Assembly: GCA_045130275.1 (NCBI GenBank)
Contig: JBGUPL010000110.1
Coordinates: 1-64,000, forward strand
Direction: 5' to 3'
Source of the DNA: F23-D06 sp045130275
Lineage (GTDB): Bacteria; Bacteroidota; Bacteroidia; Bacteroidales; WCHB1-69
DNA length: 64,000 nt
The notes beneath the pieces are model-generated. The model did no database searches. It was not told where the DNA came from and saw nothing but the letters and a program-made list of their open reading frames with translations. A program made the translations under genes and the position numbers. How positions within the stretch are numbered: position 1 is the stretch's first letter; the number at the start of each line of letters is the position of its first letter. Positions 9,401 to 18,500 of the stretch are shown piece after piece.

Positions 9401-10635
9401 AACCGTACATCACCACCCCACCCTTCATGGAGGCGGACCGCCGCCGTACCATCATCGGGCCTTACTTCGCCGGCGGGTACTCCGAATTCATCCCGACCGT
9501 ATTCAAGATGGCCGGCTACAACCTCATCAACCTGCCGCTCGGCGACAAGGAGTGCGTCGATTTGGGACTGCAATACGCCAACAACGAGGTCTGCTACCCC
9601 GCCACCATCGTGGTGGGCAGTCTTCTGAAAGCCTTGCGCAGCGGCGACTACCCATTGGACGACACGGCAGTCATCATCACGCAAACAGGAGGACAGTGCC
9701 GTGCCACCAATTACATTATGTTGATCAAGAAAGCCTTGGTGGCTGCTGGTTTTGAAAACGTACCTGTTTTGTCTCTCGCTTTAGGCAACACCCTCGCCAA
9801 TGAACAACCTGGATTCCATTTCAACGCCAAGGAGTTGGCATTGCCTTCCATCAACGCACTGCTCTATGCCGACTGTTTGTCTCGAATCTACTATGCATCA
9901 CGCCCGCGTGAAAAGCAACCCGGCATTGCAAAAGAACTGCACCAAAAATACATTGACAAATGTCTCCCCCTCATCGAGGCACGCGACTACCGCGGCATGA
10001 AACGACTGATGAGAGAGGCAGTGTCTGAATTCATCGCCAACATCGACACGAGGAAAAAGCTCCCGAAAGTGGGTGTGGTAGGCGAAATCTATATCAAGTA
10101 CAACTCTTTCGGACATCTTAATGTTTTAGACTGGCTCGCTGAGCAAGGAGTGGAAGTCGTCGCGCCTTCCATCTACAATTTCTTCATCAACAGTTTTGTA
10201 AACCGGCACATCAACAAGAAGAACCATATCAAGCCGGTGGACCTGCCGCTCTTCTTGACCGATGTGGTCTATAAGCTTATCTTCCGCTATGCAAAATCTT
10301 ACGACGAAGTCTGCAAGGACTTCCCATTCTACCGGCCATTTGCAGATATGTTCCACGAGGCGAAACTAGCGGAACGCATCATCAACATGGCGGCCAATTT
10401 CGGGGAAGGCTGGCTTATTCCGGCGGAGATGTCATCCCTGGCGGAAGACGGCGTGAAGAACATCATCAGTCTGCAACCGTTCGCCTGCATTTCCAACCAC
10501 ATCATCTCCAAAGGCATTGAGAAAAAGATGCGGAAGCTGTATCCTGAGGTAAACCTGCTGTTCCTCGACTTTGACGGCGGCACCTCGGAAGCGAATGTCT
10601 TCAACAGACTGCATTTCCTGATTGAAAACGAGTAG
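6403..10635 (+). CDS. Giant acyl-CoA dehydratase activase (two BadF/HgdC ATPase domains, DUF2229, HgdB-like C-terminus)
   Basis: This is a 1,410-residue cytosolic iron-sulfur protein. Residues 1-260 form one ASKHA ATPase domain (GIDIGSTTVKVV) with cysteines at 127 (NCAGGTGAF) and 166 (SRCGVF), the spacing of the cluster ligands in HgdC activators. Residues about 330-590 repeat the domain (GIDSGSTTTKF, cysteines at about 455 and 494). A cysteine-rich DUF2229 region starts at about 613 (CPGCPNHC), and the C-terminal half resembles dehydratase subunit D. Family members activate 2-hydroxyacyl-CoA dehydratases or act as double-cubane reductases. No separate hgdA/hgdB pair is in the window, so the partner is unknown. 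The ATG at 6403 is preferred over a TTG at 6376 because the activase motif begins seven residues after it. Confidence 0.85.
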   Translation: MNNTLKIGIDIGSTTVKVVVLNAENQNIYADYRRHNMNVRETVQNAMHPIAEQFAGHQVRVAITGSVGMGYADLWGFPFVQEVISAATLVKQSFPQTRTFIDIGGEDSKMIFFDKGRMPDIRMNGNCAGGTGAFIDQTASLLNVDTSELNTLAEQAKHVYPIASRCGVFSKTDIQNLLARNVSKADVALSVFHAVCLQVLGTLSRGVDVEAPVFFCGGPFAFLPKLKQVFLENLKLTESDCVAVPDARVVPAHGAALMAQTACSESIDMGDFVQTVNSQAMGDESRLLSNRLDPLFTDNQHFEKWKTEKQNFFVERVDWDKVKSNEVFLGIDSGSTTTKFVALDAEGRILFSDYSSNNGNSFEAFHGALKRFAQACKDHDFEPNILNSAVTGYGENLLKTAFGLHHGVVETMAHYLGAKRVSPDVSFILDIGGQDMKAIFVENQAIRRLEINEACSSGCGSFIETFAKMLGYTVADFARIACEAKHPYDLGTRCTVFMNSKVKQAMREGTSAEDISAGFAYSVIKNCLFKVLKLRKIEELGNHIVVQGGTFKNLAVVRALELLTGKDVRFSDIPELMGAYGCALYAREQEVTNVLSLDDLLAIQQFENKQQVCPGCPNHCTVLEYHFSNGQTFYAGNNCEKIFTNHSEVQKKGFNQHHRRLKMLFRRPMLNEANGKPVIGIPRALGMFELYPFWHALFRACGIRTVLSGPSTVKQYEKGIHTVMSENICFPAKLMHGHIFDLARQKVDRIFYPFIVMEAPADKAARNSYNCPVVAGYADVVRNAIDTEERFGIPTDEPIISMNNEDFLRKGCVKYLKSLGISKSLANKAVDAAITAQKEYQEELHTEAVEVVAKAKKEGRMVVVLAGRPYHSDPLIQHKVSDCIADMGIDVVTEYVAGEEDAAVYRELMSVTQWTYPNRVFKAAHYVANSPDNVHFMMITSFGCGPDAFIIDETHDILDRKGKSFTLLKVDDVNNIGSLHLRVRSMVESLKFSHQEKIDKPYITTPPFMEADRRRTIIGPYFAGGYSEFIPTVFKMAGYNLINLPLGDKECVDLGLQYANNEVCYPATIVVGSLLKALRSGDYPLDDTAVIITQTGGQCRATNYIMLIKKALVAAGFENVPVLSLALGNTLANEQPGFHFNAKELALPSINALLYADCLSRIYYASRPREKQPGIAKELHQKYIDKCLPLIEARDYRGMKRLMREAVSEFIANIDTRKKLPKVGVVGEIYIKYNSFGHLNVLDWLAEQGVEVVAPSIYNFFINSFVNRHINKKNHIKPVDLPLFLTDVVYKLIFRYAKSYDEVCKDFPFYRPFADMFHEAKLAERIINMAANFGEGWLIPAEMSSLAEDGVKNIISLQPFACISNHIISKGIEKKMRKLYPEVNLLFLDFDGGTSEANVFNRLHFLIENE

Positions 10636-10676
10636 CACAGTTTCCGATTCACGCGAACGACCGCAATTCAGAAATC

Positions 10677-10712
10677 AAAAAAGGGGAACCCTTACGGATT
10701 CCCCATTTTTTT
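10677..10712. terminator. Bidirectional intrinsic terminator
   Basis: A hairpin with arms GGGGAACCC and GGATTCCCC (one mismatch, TTAC loop) spans 10683-10704. It is preceded by AAAAAA and followed by A then TTTTTTT. It sits between convergent genes and would end transcription from both sides. Confidence 0.8.
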
Positions 10713-10730
10713 ACGTTTTCGTTCTGCGTC

Positions 10731-13577
10731 CTACCTCACAATGGTGATTGAACCGTTGAATGTAACGGTCTTCGCTTTTCCCTTGTAATAGAAGGAGTAG
10801 TAATAGACACCGTCAGAAAGGCCAGAGCCATCAAAGATCTGAGTGCCAGGATAGATAGTGCCGCTATTGGCATACGTATCATAGTTTTTGGCATCATATA
10901 CCTTTTTGCCCCAACGGTCAAAAACCTGCAGACGGTTGTTGCGGTAACCGTCAGGATCCTCCGGATTGATGTTCGTGTTGAGATTCTCAATGGCGAACAC
11001 ATCGTTAATGCCATCGCCGTTGGGCGTAATCACATTCGGGAACACCAAATCCTGCTCTATCACGATAGTATGCGTGATTTCACTGGAACAGCCGGAATTG
11101 CTCTCCACGTGCAGCGTCACATTATAATCACCCCACGTGGTATAGGTATGCGGCTCGGCAAAATTCACGGAATCGATATTGCCATCACCGAAATCCCAAT
11201 AGAAGCTACCGTGACCTCCCGTCACCATGCTTTGGTCAGCATAGTTGATGAAGTTCACCACACCACCGTTCTCACTCAACATGGAGATGGCCGGATCAGC
11301 CTCAAACTCTGCGATAGGCTGCGGATTCACAATAATCGAGTTCCACAAGGCTAAGGAATCCACACACCCGTCCTGAGTGGTCATCTTCATAATCAAGGAA
11401 TATGTACCTGGATCGTTGATTTGGAACACAGGATCCTTTGCTGTGGAGCTGTATGCAACACGGGATCCACCAAAATCGTCGTGGGCCATGATATACCACT
11501 CCCAATAGGAGTCAGCAGGCGTGGAATTGTTCTCTATACGCAAATTCAGAGGGGCACAGCCTGAAAGATTCGGATCCGCAAAATTGATCATAGGACGTTC
11601 GAAGATATCAATATTGATGGTGTCTGAACCCGAGCACTCCAAGCCAGTCTCATCACTCGTGGTTCTCACCGTCACATAGTATTGACCTGCGGTGATCACT
11701 TCAATATCGGGCGTAGAATCACCTGTATTCCATTCATACACCGTTGTTTGACCTTCCGCTCCAGCTTGGTCGTAATTGGTCACCAACACCGTCGGCTCAC
11801 CGTAACAAATCTTATAGTCTGCACCCAGATCCGGCTCGGGAGGCCCCACCACTTCCATGTCGTTCACCGTGTCATAGACACATCCCATCTCATCCATCAC
11901 ATAGATAGTATAGGGGATGTTACCGGCTGAATCGGGAATCACTTGGGGACCATTTGCGCCAGGGCCGTCCACCCAAGCAGTATCGACCAGCACCTGATAA
12001 GACCAATCCTGCGGCAACAGTGCCGGATCAAGGGAAATCTCCCACTCGGTAAGCCAGCCGTTATCAGCACCCCAACCGTCAACCACCTCAATACTCCAGG
12101 TACCATTCATCGGACAACCGATCAGGTTGGAGAAATCACCCTCGGGATGGAACACATTGGTCATAGCTGCCACATTGGTGGAGTCCATTCTACCATTATT
12201 GACATTGGAATTAGCATACACATAGTTACCCGCGCTGTATTGATAGCCATTAACAGTATTGTTGGACCAGACATAGTTCCACGGCGTGCCCATAGGGTTG
12301 ACGTTGGGATCACACTTATCAGATCCATTTTGGGTTCCGACAATACCAAAATCGGCACCACTGCTGCCCGAAGACAGCCAGCCCCACTGCGATTGCGGAA
12401 TGGCGCTGGTACAGTTGGACGTACCTGTGGACTGGTATTTTCTCACAAGGGAAACGAACTGGCCGTTAGGACAGGTCAAGGCAATCCAGATGTCACCGAT
12501 GAACGAGTGCTCCAGTCGGATACGTACAAACCAGATGTCATTGGCCGACTGGATAGTGGCGGCAGGAGAAAAGCTGGTGAAGGTGACCGGGGAAATGTAT
12601 GCACAACCGGATCCGCAATCTTGACCGTCAGGCAGGAAGATGGTGTCGTTCACCGAAAGAGCGGTGACCTGTTCGCTGCCCACGGTATCCGTTTGAACGA
12701 TAGACAGATGGTCATATCCCACAGTCAAGTCCACTTCAGTACCGGCACAGACCTGCGGGAAATTCAACACTTCACGGATAGGGTTGGACGAAGTCCGGAC
12801 TCTGAAGGTTTGCGGAACATAAGAGAAACATCCCGCACTGTCGGTGATAGAGACTGCAACGTCATAACCACGGCCTTCCGGAAAATCACGATAGACTGAA
12901 TTGCCAGCAAGACTGTCGAGTGTCTCCCAACCGAAATCCCAATTGAATGTTGAATGGGCATCATCCTGATGATAGCTGAAATCATTGTCGGGATAAACGC
13001 CTTTTGCTGCCAAATGAAACGGATTGTCCGCCGGACAAACATCCAGGTAATAGTAACCGTCGGCCTCCAGATGAGGCACCTTCGTACAGAGGGCGGTATC
13101 CATCACCACCTGGACACGCTGACAGGGGCGTACACAATTGGATGTGAGTACAAAACCACCGCCAGGCTCAGTATCATTGGATTTGAAGCGGATGGTCACA
13201 GAACCATCGGTACGGATCGTACCGGCCACCGTAATGGCCACAGCCTGTAACGAATCGCAATTGGTAAAATAGGCCAGCAGCATGGAGTCCGCCACCACGG
13301 GACCGTCATAGAAAAACAACGTGTCCCCACAAGGCATGTCAAATGAAAGCATGTCAACATTGATCGAAACGGCGCCATTGGTGGGGTCGTTCGAGGATAT
13401 GTTGATAACGACATCCATGTTGTTGGAATAATCGCCGTTCAACCCGCCATCGTCATAAATGGTGAAATTGCACCCCGAATAATGCGGCTGGGCGGAGTTA
13501 TTCATGAGAATCGTCGTCTGGGCGGAAACAGCTGTCGCAAAAGACAGTAACGCTATGATTGTGAATATCTTTTTCAT
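10731..13577 (-). CDS. Surface protein with CUB, P-domain and PKD modules and a type B T9SS sorting domain
   Basis: This 948-residue protein should be exported by Sec and then T9SS. A signal peptide (MKKIFTIIALLSF...VSAQ) is followed by a CUB-like domain at about 25-130, a PKD-like domain, a proprotein-convertase P-like beta-sandwich at about 310-530 and further PKD-like repeats (FYWDFGDGNIDS). The last 100 residues are the CHU_C or gliding-motility-associated domain (FPNVITPNGDGINDVFAIEN ... RLQVFDRWGKKVY), the type B sorting signal. No catalytic domain is seen, so an adhesive or structural role is likely. The 149-residue gene lies 18 bases upstream, suggesting an operon. A terminator follows. 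Confidence 0.85.
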   Translation of the reverse strand: MKKIFTIIALLSFATAVSAQTTILMNNSAQPHYSGCNFTIYDDGGLNGDYSNNMDVVINISSNDPTNGAVSINVDMLSFDMPCGDTLFFYDGPVVADSMLLAYFTNCDSLQAVAITVAGTIRTDGSVTIRFKSNDTEPGGGFVLTSNCVRPCQRVQVVMDTALCTKVPHLEADGYYYLDVCPADNPFHLAAKGVYPDNDFSYHQDDAHSTFNWDFGWETLDSLAGNSVYRDFPEGRGYDVAVSITDSAGCFSYVPQTFRVRTSSNPIREVLNFPQVCAGTEVDLTVGYDHLSIVQTDTVGSEQVTALSVNDTIFLPDGQDCGSGCAYISPVTFTSFSPAATIQSANDIWFVRIRLEHSFIGDIWIALTCPNGQFVSLVRKYQSTGTSNCTSAIPQSQWGWLSSGSSGADFGIVGTQNGSDKCDPNVNPMGTPWNYVWSNNTVNGYQYSAGNYVYANSNVNNGRMDSTNVAAMTNVFHPEGDFSNLIGCPMNGTWSIEVVDGWGADNGWLTEWEISLDPALLPQDWSYQVLVDTAWVDGPGANGPQVIPDSAGNIPYTIYVMDEMGCVYDTVNDMEVVGPPEPDLGADYKICYGEPTVLVTNYDQAGAEGQTTVYEWNTGDSTPDIEVITAGQYYVTVRTTSDETGLECSGSDTINIDIFERPMINFADPNLSGCAPLNLRIENNSTPADSYWEWYIMAHDDFGGSRVAYSSTAKDPVFQINDPGTYSLIMKMTTQDGCVDSLALWNSIIVNPQPIAEFEADPAISMLSENGGVVNFINYADQSMVTGGHGSFYWDFGDGNIDSVNFAEPHTYTTWGDYNVTLHVESNSGCSSEITHTIVIEQDLVFPNVITPNGDGINDVFAIENLNTNINPEDPDGYRNNRLQVFDRWGKKVYDAKNYDTYANSGTIYPGTQIFDGSGLSDGVYYYSFYYKGKAKTVTFNGSITIVR

Positions 13578-13595
13578 CTTTTTCCGGATTTAAGG

Positions 13596-14045
13596 TTAAA
13601 AACCATACGATTTCAAAAACGCCTGCATTCGCTCGTTGAAGACTGTCTCAGGCGGTACCGCGACAAAATAACCACTGCGGCGCATCGGATAGACACACCA
13701 CTGCGTCTTGTCCTGCGGGAGTTTCCACTTGTAAGGGTTGAGGGCGCCATTGCGGATGATCTCATCCTCATCATACGACATTCCCTCGGGCAGATACTTC
13801 TCCAGACTGCTCATTTGTTTCACATCACCGTCCAACGGTTTGGCAATGACCACCGCTGAATTCACCAATCGGTAATTCATCTGAAGGAGGTCAGCAGGAT
13901 TCTCAGAACGCATTTGCTCCACTTGTGTGGGAGTCAACTGCTCGTAAATCATCTGTGACGGATAAAAATGGGCCAACTTCTGCTGTTGAGCAAATCCAAA
14001 AGCGACCACGCCCGCCAACATCATTGTCAAAAATAATTTTTTCAT
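13596..14045 (-). CDS. Exported protein of unknown function
   Basis: I do not recognise this 149-residue protein. It has a clear signal peptide (MKKLFLTMMLAGVVAFGFAQ) and a mixed alpha/beta mature part with no cysteine pair, lipobox or membrane helix. Its stop is 18 bases before the start of the type B T9SS cargo gene, so the two are probably cotranscribed and may work together. Possible roles include a periplasmic or outer-membrane accessory of the neighbour, but nothing in the sequence shows this. Confidence 0.7.
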   Translation of the reverse strand: MKKLFLTMMLAGVVAFGFAQQQKLAHFYPSQMIYEQLTPTQVEQMRSENPADLLQMNYRLVNSAVVIAKPLDGDVKQMSSLEKYLPEGMSYDEDEIIRNGALNPYKWKLPQDKTQWCVYPMRRSGYFVAVPPETVFNERMQAFLKSYGF

Positions 14046-14248
14046 ATCGTATATTTTTCTAAACTTTCAATTCAAACTCTTCAGCACAAATTCTCCCCTT
14101 TCATTTTTGTTGTCGCAAGTACTCTTTATTTTGTTACATCTGAATCTTATATTTTTCGCCGTTTTTCCTATCTTTCTTATTATCAAATTATTATAATTAT
14201 AAATAGCTACAAAATATTATAAATCAGATATTTACAACTTTCATTATT
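14046..14248. other. AT-rich intergenic region upstream of the 149-residue gene
   Basis: This gap of 203 bases lies between the NamZ-like stop and the start of the next minus-strand gene. It must hold the promoter of the 13596-14045 / 10731-13577 pair, but no convincing TAnnTTTG element, hairpin or small ORF was found in it. Confidence 0.4.
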
Positions 14249-15466
14249 TTATGGATAGAGTAGATACCTTTCGCGCATCTCTCTAAATGCCTTCAATCGC
14301 GGTTCCCAAGAAGCACGGATTTCTTCCTCAGAGACACCAGCCACGAGCTGCTTGCGTAGTTGACCGGTACCTGCCAATTTGTCGAAAAAATTATTCTTGA
14401 GGAAGAAGTTCGCCTTGTCGGGGAAGTTCTGATAGGCAATGAGCAAATAGGACAGGTTGAGGAAGCCGGGCTTGTTCAAGCTTTCCACAGCTTTGTCGTG
14501 CAGAAGATATCCGCGGCATACCTGACCCTTGAAAGGCGGGTTCTCAGACACCCCGGGAATCGCACGCGGAGTGAACTGATAGTCGCCCACTTGCATCCCG
14601 GGTGCGCCGTACATTTCAAACGGACGGTCAGTGCCACGCCCCACGCTGACGTTCGTGCCTTCGAAAAAGCAGAGCGACGGGTAGAGATAGACCGCCTCCG
14701 CGGTCTGCAAATTCGGCGACGGGGCGACCGGCAAGACGTAGCGGGTTTCATGCGTGTAACCCTCCAGCGGAATCACCGTCAGATCGCACTGCACCCCGTT
14801 CGCCAGCCATTTCTCGCCGTTGATCATCCGTGCATACTCCCCTATCGTCATGCCATAGACCACCGGCACCGGGTGCATGCCCACGAAGGATGTGTACTGC
14901 TGTTCCAACACAGGTCCATCGATGTAGAATCCGTTCGGGTTCGGACGGTCGAGCACGATGACCTTGACCCCGTTCTCGGCGGCGGCCTCCATCACGTAGT
15001 GCAACGTGGAGATGTACGTGTAGAAACGGCAACCCACATCCTGCAAGTCAAAGAGCACAATGTCCACATTTTGCAGCTGTTCGGCCGTCGGTTTTTTGTT
15101 CTTGCCGTAGAGGGAGACCACGGACAGTCCAGTGAGCGGATCCTTGCCGGAAGCGATGGTCGCGCCAGCCTCGGCTTGACCACGGAATCCGTGTTCCGGG
15201 CAAAACAGTTTCACGATGTTGACGTTTCGAGACAGCAGCGTATCCACCAGATGGGTTTTCCCGACCACGGAGGTTTGGTTGCCGCACACGGCCACGCGCT
15301 TGCCTTCCAAAAACGGCAGGTAGCGTTCCATGCACTCAGCGCCCGTACGCAACCACGTGCCAGAGGATTCCGGCACCGGAGCCAACGTGTCCTTGCTCGG
15401 CTTGCCTTGCACACAAGCCGTCAGCAAAAACATCATACAAAACGCTGTCCACAAATGTCTTTTCAT
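14249..15466 (-). CDS. namZ: NamZ-like exo-N-acetylmuramidase (DUF1343) lipoprotein
   Basis: This 405-residue protein begins with a lipoprotein signal (MKRHLWTAFCMMFLLTAC), so the mature form should be lipid-anchored from the Cys. The body matches DUF1343: GNQTSVVGKTHLVD, LFCPEHGFRG, SLYGKNKKPT, FDLQDVGCRFYTYISTL, LDRPNPNG and GRGTDRPFE. Characterised members cleave terminal N-acetylmuramic acid from peptidoglycan fragments, usually in cell-wall recycling or scavenging. The gene follows the giant T9SS gene by 60 bases but is separated from it by a strong terminator. No -7 element is evident before it, so its promoter is unclear. Confidence 0.85.
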   Translation of the reverse strand: MKRHLWTAFCMMFLLTACVQGKPSKDTLAPVPESSGTWLRTGAECMERYLPFLEGKRVAVCGNQTSVVGKTHLVDTLLSRNVNIVKLFCPEHGFRGQAEAGATIASGKDPLTGLSVVSLYGKNKKPTAEQLQNVDIVLFDLQDVGCRFYTYISTLHYVMEAAAENGVKVIVLDRPNPNGFYIDGPVLEQQYTSFVGMHPVPVVYGMTIGEYARMINGEKWLANGVQCDLTVIPLEGYTHETRYVLPVAPSPNLQTAEAVYLYPSLCFFEGTNVSVGRGTDRPFEMYGAPGMQVGDYQFTPRAIPGVSENPPFKGQVCRGYLLHDKAVESLNKPGFLNLSYLLIAYQNFPDKANFFLKNNFFDKLAGTGQLRKQLVAGVSEEEIRASWEPRLKAFREMRERYLLYP

Positions 15467-15489
15467 CGTATCTCAATTAGAAAAAGAAA

Positions 15490-15507
15490 GCTACCCCGAA
15501 GGGTAGC
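15490..15507 (-). terminator. Intrinsic terminator of the giant T9SS gene
   Basis: On the minus strand GCTACCC, a TTCG tetraloop and GGGTAGC form a perfect 7-bp stem followed by TTTCTTTTTC. It begins 20 bases after the stop of the giant gene. Confidence 0.85.
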
Positions 15508-15526
15508 CTCTTCTGTTAAGAAGCGG

Positions 15527-18500
15527 TTATTTCTCAACAACCATCTTCTTGGTTAAGACTACTTCATTGTAATAGATTGTGTAGAAGTAAGCACCAGCCG
15601 CGAAATCGGTGGTGTTCACTTCGAAGTATTCGACACCCAACTCAGCCTCTTGCGTAGCGGTATAAACAACCTGTCCGGCAGCGTTAACCACTTCCAAGGT
15701 CACCTTGCCCGGCGCCGGCACAGAGTAAGGAATGCGGGTGACGGTGATAGACGGGTTCGGCACGTTCTGTCCGAGATACACGTTGTCTTCCATGTCAAAT
15801 TCCTCAACAGGAAGATTGGTACAAGAGTGCGTTTGATCAGTGTTACCGAATTCTTTCTTGTCGTTTGCTATCTTCACCGTGGCTCTCACCTCCCATTGGT
15901 CATCGATATTGGTGACTACGTATTCGTTCACAGAGGTGTATGCAATAGTGTCACCCGGTTCAATATGGTGTACAACATGTTCGGTGTCCGACACAATATC
16001 GTTACTTGTACCCACTCTGAAGATCACGTCGAACTCCTCGACAGCAGAATTACCGTCATTGAAGATGGTGACTTGAGGCACCACAACGCTATTGACTTGC
16101 AGACAGGAAGTTGCCGTGCTCTTGTCTTCCGGATAATCCACTCGAATTCTAAGGTCGGGCTGTCCCACCACAAGATTGATATCGTCAATGCTGGGATCGA
16201 TTCTGTACTTGTGATTTGTCAAGGTGAATCTCAGACGGGCCACCTCATCAACGGGGGTCAGGACCGTAAGATGGTTTGTCCATTCAGCAGATCCATTGGC
16301 CTTGGTCAAATGATCCACTTGTTGATAATACTTACCAGAACCGGTTTCCACATACAAATCAAAGTCGGAGGTACTTTGTCCAGTTAAATACTTGTAGAAA
16401 TTAAGCTCAGCAGGATAGATATCTCTATAGTGCATATTGATACATCTACTGGTCAAGGTAATCATCTTGTTCAAATTGGTCGTGCTGTTGACGCCATTCA
16501 CCGTTGCATAACCGCCGTATTGCGCCAACGAAGTGCCAGCTGAAGTGTGGTCTCCGGCAGGGCCGCCGCTCGGGTTGAATGAATGGTTCTGAGAAGCACC
16601 AGTCCTCATATCCCACTTGTAGTTAGCATACTGTCCATCCAAGATCCAGTCATCTGAGAAGTGATAGCTACCTTCTTCACCAACAGGAGTGAACGGTTCC
16701 ACGAACGGAAGCTGTTCGACGGTCTGGTCGGAGACAACTGCATCGGCGCTTCTCGTGTTGTTCGTCAGGTATTGGTCACCACTATAGGTGAGGAGAATAT
16801 TCACATGATAGTTACCGAGTCCACTGAGATTGACATTCGGGAGGGTAACCGTCATTTCCTGGTTGGATGCCAGCATGCCATTCTCCACGGTTTGCGTGTA
16901 GGTGCCAGGCACAGCACCCGTGATATTGGCGGTGATCGTCACCGGATTAGCCATGCTGAAGGTTTGCGACTCCGTACCGAAGTTACGGATTTGGACGCGC
17001 ATAACGGCATTCGTGTCAGCACAAACATCGCCAACAGGGTGAATAACATCGGAAACACCCAAGTCAACCTGCATAGGAGCGCTGAGAAGCACCGCATAAT
17101 CCTCGGTCTCACCTTCTCCAGTAGCATTATTATTGTAGAACCCACACGGACTGTTCATGTTCGCGACAGAGGTACAGATCACGCGCATACGGGTGAGTCC
17201 GACATTGGCATTCACATCGACATTGAAAGTATCCAACGTCACAGCATTGGGTTCACCGGCCGTAATGGCAGGGCTGATCGTGATGGCCTCGGAATTTTCA
17301 AATTCGCCATTACGGTTATAGTCTATGAAAGCGCGTTTATAAACAGTCTTGGTACCGGTGCTGGTGAAGGCGTGAGCAATACTGATGGTATATTCCTGAC
17401 CCAGAATCAGTTCCACCGGAGCGACCGTCTGGGTGTAGTCAGTGTACATGCCATTGCCCGGGGCAGCGGGATGATTCGTGTAAGGTGCCGCGGTACCGTT
17501 GTTGAGAGATCCCATCGTCACATTCGTGATGTGGGCACCGGTATTCAAAGCCAACGGACGTGACGGACACGGATCTTCTTTGCTCAAGAAGATGGTCGTG
17601 GTGTCGTTAGCATGGTAGGTGTCGGTAGTGAGACCCGTATAAGCTCTGAACGGAGTCGGGAAATAGACACTGGTAAGGTCGGCATTCGTGGTAAAGGTCA
17701 TCGTGGCCGTTGCGCCGGCAGCGAGAGACCCCGTGTAATTCTGGGTCTGCGGCGTGTTGTTAGCCAGCTGGTAGGAGACCGGGAAGTTGGATGCTGCCTG
17801 TGAACCGAAGTTCTTGAGGGTAACCGTGACAGGCTGGTTAGCCGTGAAGGTGTTGCTCTGAGACACCGGAGCCGTGATGGCCGTCACACCCACATCGTGT
17901 TGCGGCACCGTGGTGTTAATAGTGATGGTCGCCTTCGGAGACTCGCAAGTGTAGTTCATCACGAACTTGGTCTGGATACGGCTGTTGGTTAACGTGAACG
18001 TGGCGGCAGCAGTCAACGGATTGTTGTTGCTCGGCGCGTTCGTGAGCATTCTCTTGGAATTCTGCGGCAGAGCATTGTTCGAGAATTTCGGGTTAGGATT
18101 GACACCCAGATTATTCTTACAGCTGTTATCACCGCAGTTGTGTTCAGCATAGAGGAAGAGGCCCTCGCCTGCGTAGTCAAATCCGCCATTGATAGCGAAT
18201 CCAACCCAACCGCTTTGATCAAAGAACATATCACCGTCATACACCAAAGTGGCGTTGGAGGTTTCCGTCGGCCAGTTGATGCTGGTGTTACCCGTGGCGA
18301 TGGCTTGTGCATCGGCAGTATTGGCCAGCCAGAACTTCATCGGGATGGCCACACCGTTGCCTTCGACAGAACACAGATTGAAGAAGATGCTGTCGATACG
18401 GCCTTCGACACCGCCCATATCCTCCTTGTTGAAGAGAACCTTGGCGTAGGAATGGCCCTTGTCGAAGTTGAACGGCATATTCGACGGACAAGACACACTA

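Noticed and set aside
14360..15556. A 398-codon plus-strand frame opposite the NamZ-like gene
   Set aside because: The opposite strand holds a clear DUF1343 lipoprotein with conserved motifs; the plus frame is Arg/His/Val rich and has no homologous features.
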